Assembly: GCA_900551675.1 (NCBI GenBank)
Contig: URXH01000026.1
Location: 1 to 21,761 of the forward strand
DNA length: 21,761 nucleotides
Direction of reading: 5' to 3'
From: an uncultured bacterium
GTDB lineage: Bacteria > Cyanobacteriota > Vampirovibrionia > Gastranaerophilales > Gastranaerophilaceae
Part shown: one piece after another, positions 21,047-21,761 of the stretch
Position numbering within the stretch: position 1 is the first letter of the stretch
How the letters are laid out: each line of letters opens with the position of its first letter
Made by a program: the position numbers and the translations under genes
Notes under the pieces: model-generated
Database searches by the model: none
The model's input: the letters and a program-made list of their open reading frames with translations, nothing else
What the model was told of the DNA's origin: nothing

Positions 21047-21436
21047 ATGAAAAAAAGAGTTTTAATAGTTGATGATTCTTCAAAGTGGGTTCTCTATCAC
21101 AAAGACGCCGTAAGACAAATATTTAAAGACAATATAGAAATAGAAACTGCAAATTCTGCACAAGAAGGAGTTGAAAGATTAATGGCGTCAATTGACGCAC
21201 CATATGACTTTATTCTCACTGATATGCAGATGGAACCTGATTTTCTACCTCTTTATGCAGGCGAATGGCTTATAAAACAAATTCGATTTTTTAAAGAATA
21301 TAAAAATACAAAAATTATAATAATTTCCGCGACGGGCAATATCAGGCAAATAGCTGAAAATTATCAGACTGATTATATCCCCAAATACAGATGCAATGAC
21401 TTAAACGAATATTGTAACAAATTATTAAACAACTAA
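21047..21436 (+). CDS. Stand-alone receiver (CheY-like) protein
   Basis: A 129-residue receiver. It has the acidic pair in VLIVDDSS (D9, D10), the phosphorylation site in FILTDMQM (D59), IIISATGNI (S94/A95/T96 position), and K113 in IPKYR. A loop after D59 is longer than usual (EPDFLPLYAGEWLIKQI), which separates it from chemotaxis CheY. There is no output domain, so it likely acts by binding partner proteins, perhaps the kinase or regulator upstream. It is predicted to be translated from a leaderless mRNA. Confidence 0.88.
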   Translation: MKKRVLIVDDSSKWVLYHKDAVRQIFKDNIEIETANSAQEGVERLMASIDAPYDFILTDMQMEPDFLPLYAGEWLIKQIRFFKEYKNTKIIIISATGNIRQIAENYQTDYIPKYRCNDLNEYCNKLLNN

Positions 21437-21513
21437 TCAAATTACTAAAGTTCTTCTTCTGAAATGCCGTTATAAAAAATGTTGACAGGTTAGACAAAAA
21501 GGAGATCTGAATT

Positions 21514-21648
21514 ATGTTTGGTTACATAACTTGGCCGGGTGTATACAGTTTTAAAGAAGAAATCAGTCTTTTCCTTGAATATTTAAAAGAGGAAATAGAT
21601 GATGTTATGAAAAAGATTGAAGAAACAGAAGATATAGTTGCGAAATAA
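21514..21648 (+). CDS. Small acidic helical protein, 44 residues
   Basis: The protein (MFGYITWPGVYSFKEEISLFLEYLKEEIDD...) has a short aromatic start and a long charged helix. A strong AAAAAGGAGAT site with 6-8 base spacing supports it, and a strong terminator follows at 21683. No family is recognised. TTGACA at 21482-21487 upstream has no clear -10. Confidence 0.6.
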   Translation: MFGYITWPGVYSFKEEISLFLEYLKEEIDDVMKKIEETEDIVAK

Positions 21649-21682
21649 AGCACTAAAGCGTAGTTGATGATTAAGGATATGT

Positions 21683-21712
21683 AAAGCCGGTATTAATAAA
21701 TACCGGCTTTTT
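21683..21712 (+). terminator. Strong intrinsic terminator
   Basis: AAAGCCGGTATT (21683-21694) pairs perfectly with AATACCGGCTTT (21699-21710), a 12-base stem with a 4-base loop, followed by T bases. Confidence 0.9.
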
Positions 21713-21717
21713 GTTAC

Positions 21718-21749
21718 AAAAAAAAAACTCCCGCCTTATAAGACGGGAG
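21718..21749 (-). terminator. Intrinsic terminator for a gene to the right
   Basis: Read on the minus strand, CTCCCGTC and GGCGGGAG (complement of 21728-21735) pair over 8 bases with one wobble around TTATAA, and a run of about 10 T follows (A run at 21718-21727). It serves a minus-strand gene beyond the window. Confidence 0.75.
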
Positions 21750-21761
21750 AAGGAATGAAAG

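Overview
The window is AT-rich bacterial DNA that joins an integrated phage-like element (left, roughly 1.7-12.0 kb) to ordinary chromosome (right, 12.0-21.8 kb). The host is most likely a gut melainabacterium (Candidatus Gastranaerophilales, Vampirovibrionia). This is inferred from low GC, a flhB / sigma-28-like pair, chromosomal enzymes carrying a short SFKA-type N-terminal motif instead of a Sec signal, and small membrane and signalling genes. No 16S or marker gene is present, so the assignment is tentative.

Left edge (1-1.65 kb): two small membrane-protein genes on the minus strand (one cut by the window edge), a divergent single-span membrane protein, and a tight two-gene unit encoding a 75-residue DUF5678-like protein and a retropepsin-type aspartic protease (DTGA motif). 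Whether these belong to the element or the chromosome cannot be decided here.

Element (about 1.7-12.0 kb): minus-strand regulators (a two-HTH XRE protein and a CI/LexA-like S24 repressor) lie opposite a long plus-strand early operon. The operon starts from a good promoter at 3051-3079. It encodes an RHH regulator, a Rad52-like annealing protein, a replisome-organiser protein whose gene contains a lambda-like iteron cluster, a possible helicase loader, a winged HTH protein, an ArpU/RinA-type sigma-like activator, many small accessory proteins (one YopX-domain, one zinc-ribbon), an excisionase-like HTH and a tyrosine integrase. A minus-strand solo Cas2/SinR-like gene and a roughly 500-base structured non-coding region sit inside. 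No terminase, portal, capsid or tail gene is visible, so this is either a phage satellite or remnant, or its morphogenesis genes lie left of the window.

Chromosome (12.0-21.8 kb): flhB starts 22 bases after the integrase stop. Then come a sigma-70 family (FliA-like) gene; convergent genes for a UshA-like 5'-nucleotidase and a papain-like cysteine protease; a solo OLD-type TOPRIM protein; an overlapping histidine kinase / REC-degenerate GGDEF-REC pair; an RHH protein; a membrane-anchored Hsp20-like protein; a stand-alone receiver protein; and a 44-residue ORF. Two signalling genes have an extended -10 box exactly six bases before the ATG, which predicts leaderless transcripts.

Most notable: iterons inside the initiator gene, operator-like repeats between the two regulators, the retropepsin module, the structured leader, the element/flhB junction, and an in-frame TAG near the end of the TOPRIM gene.
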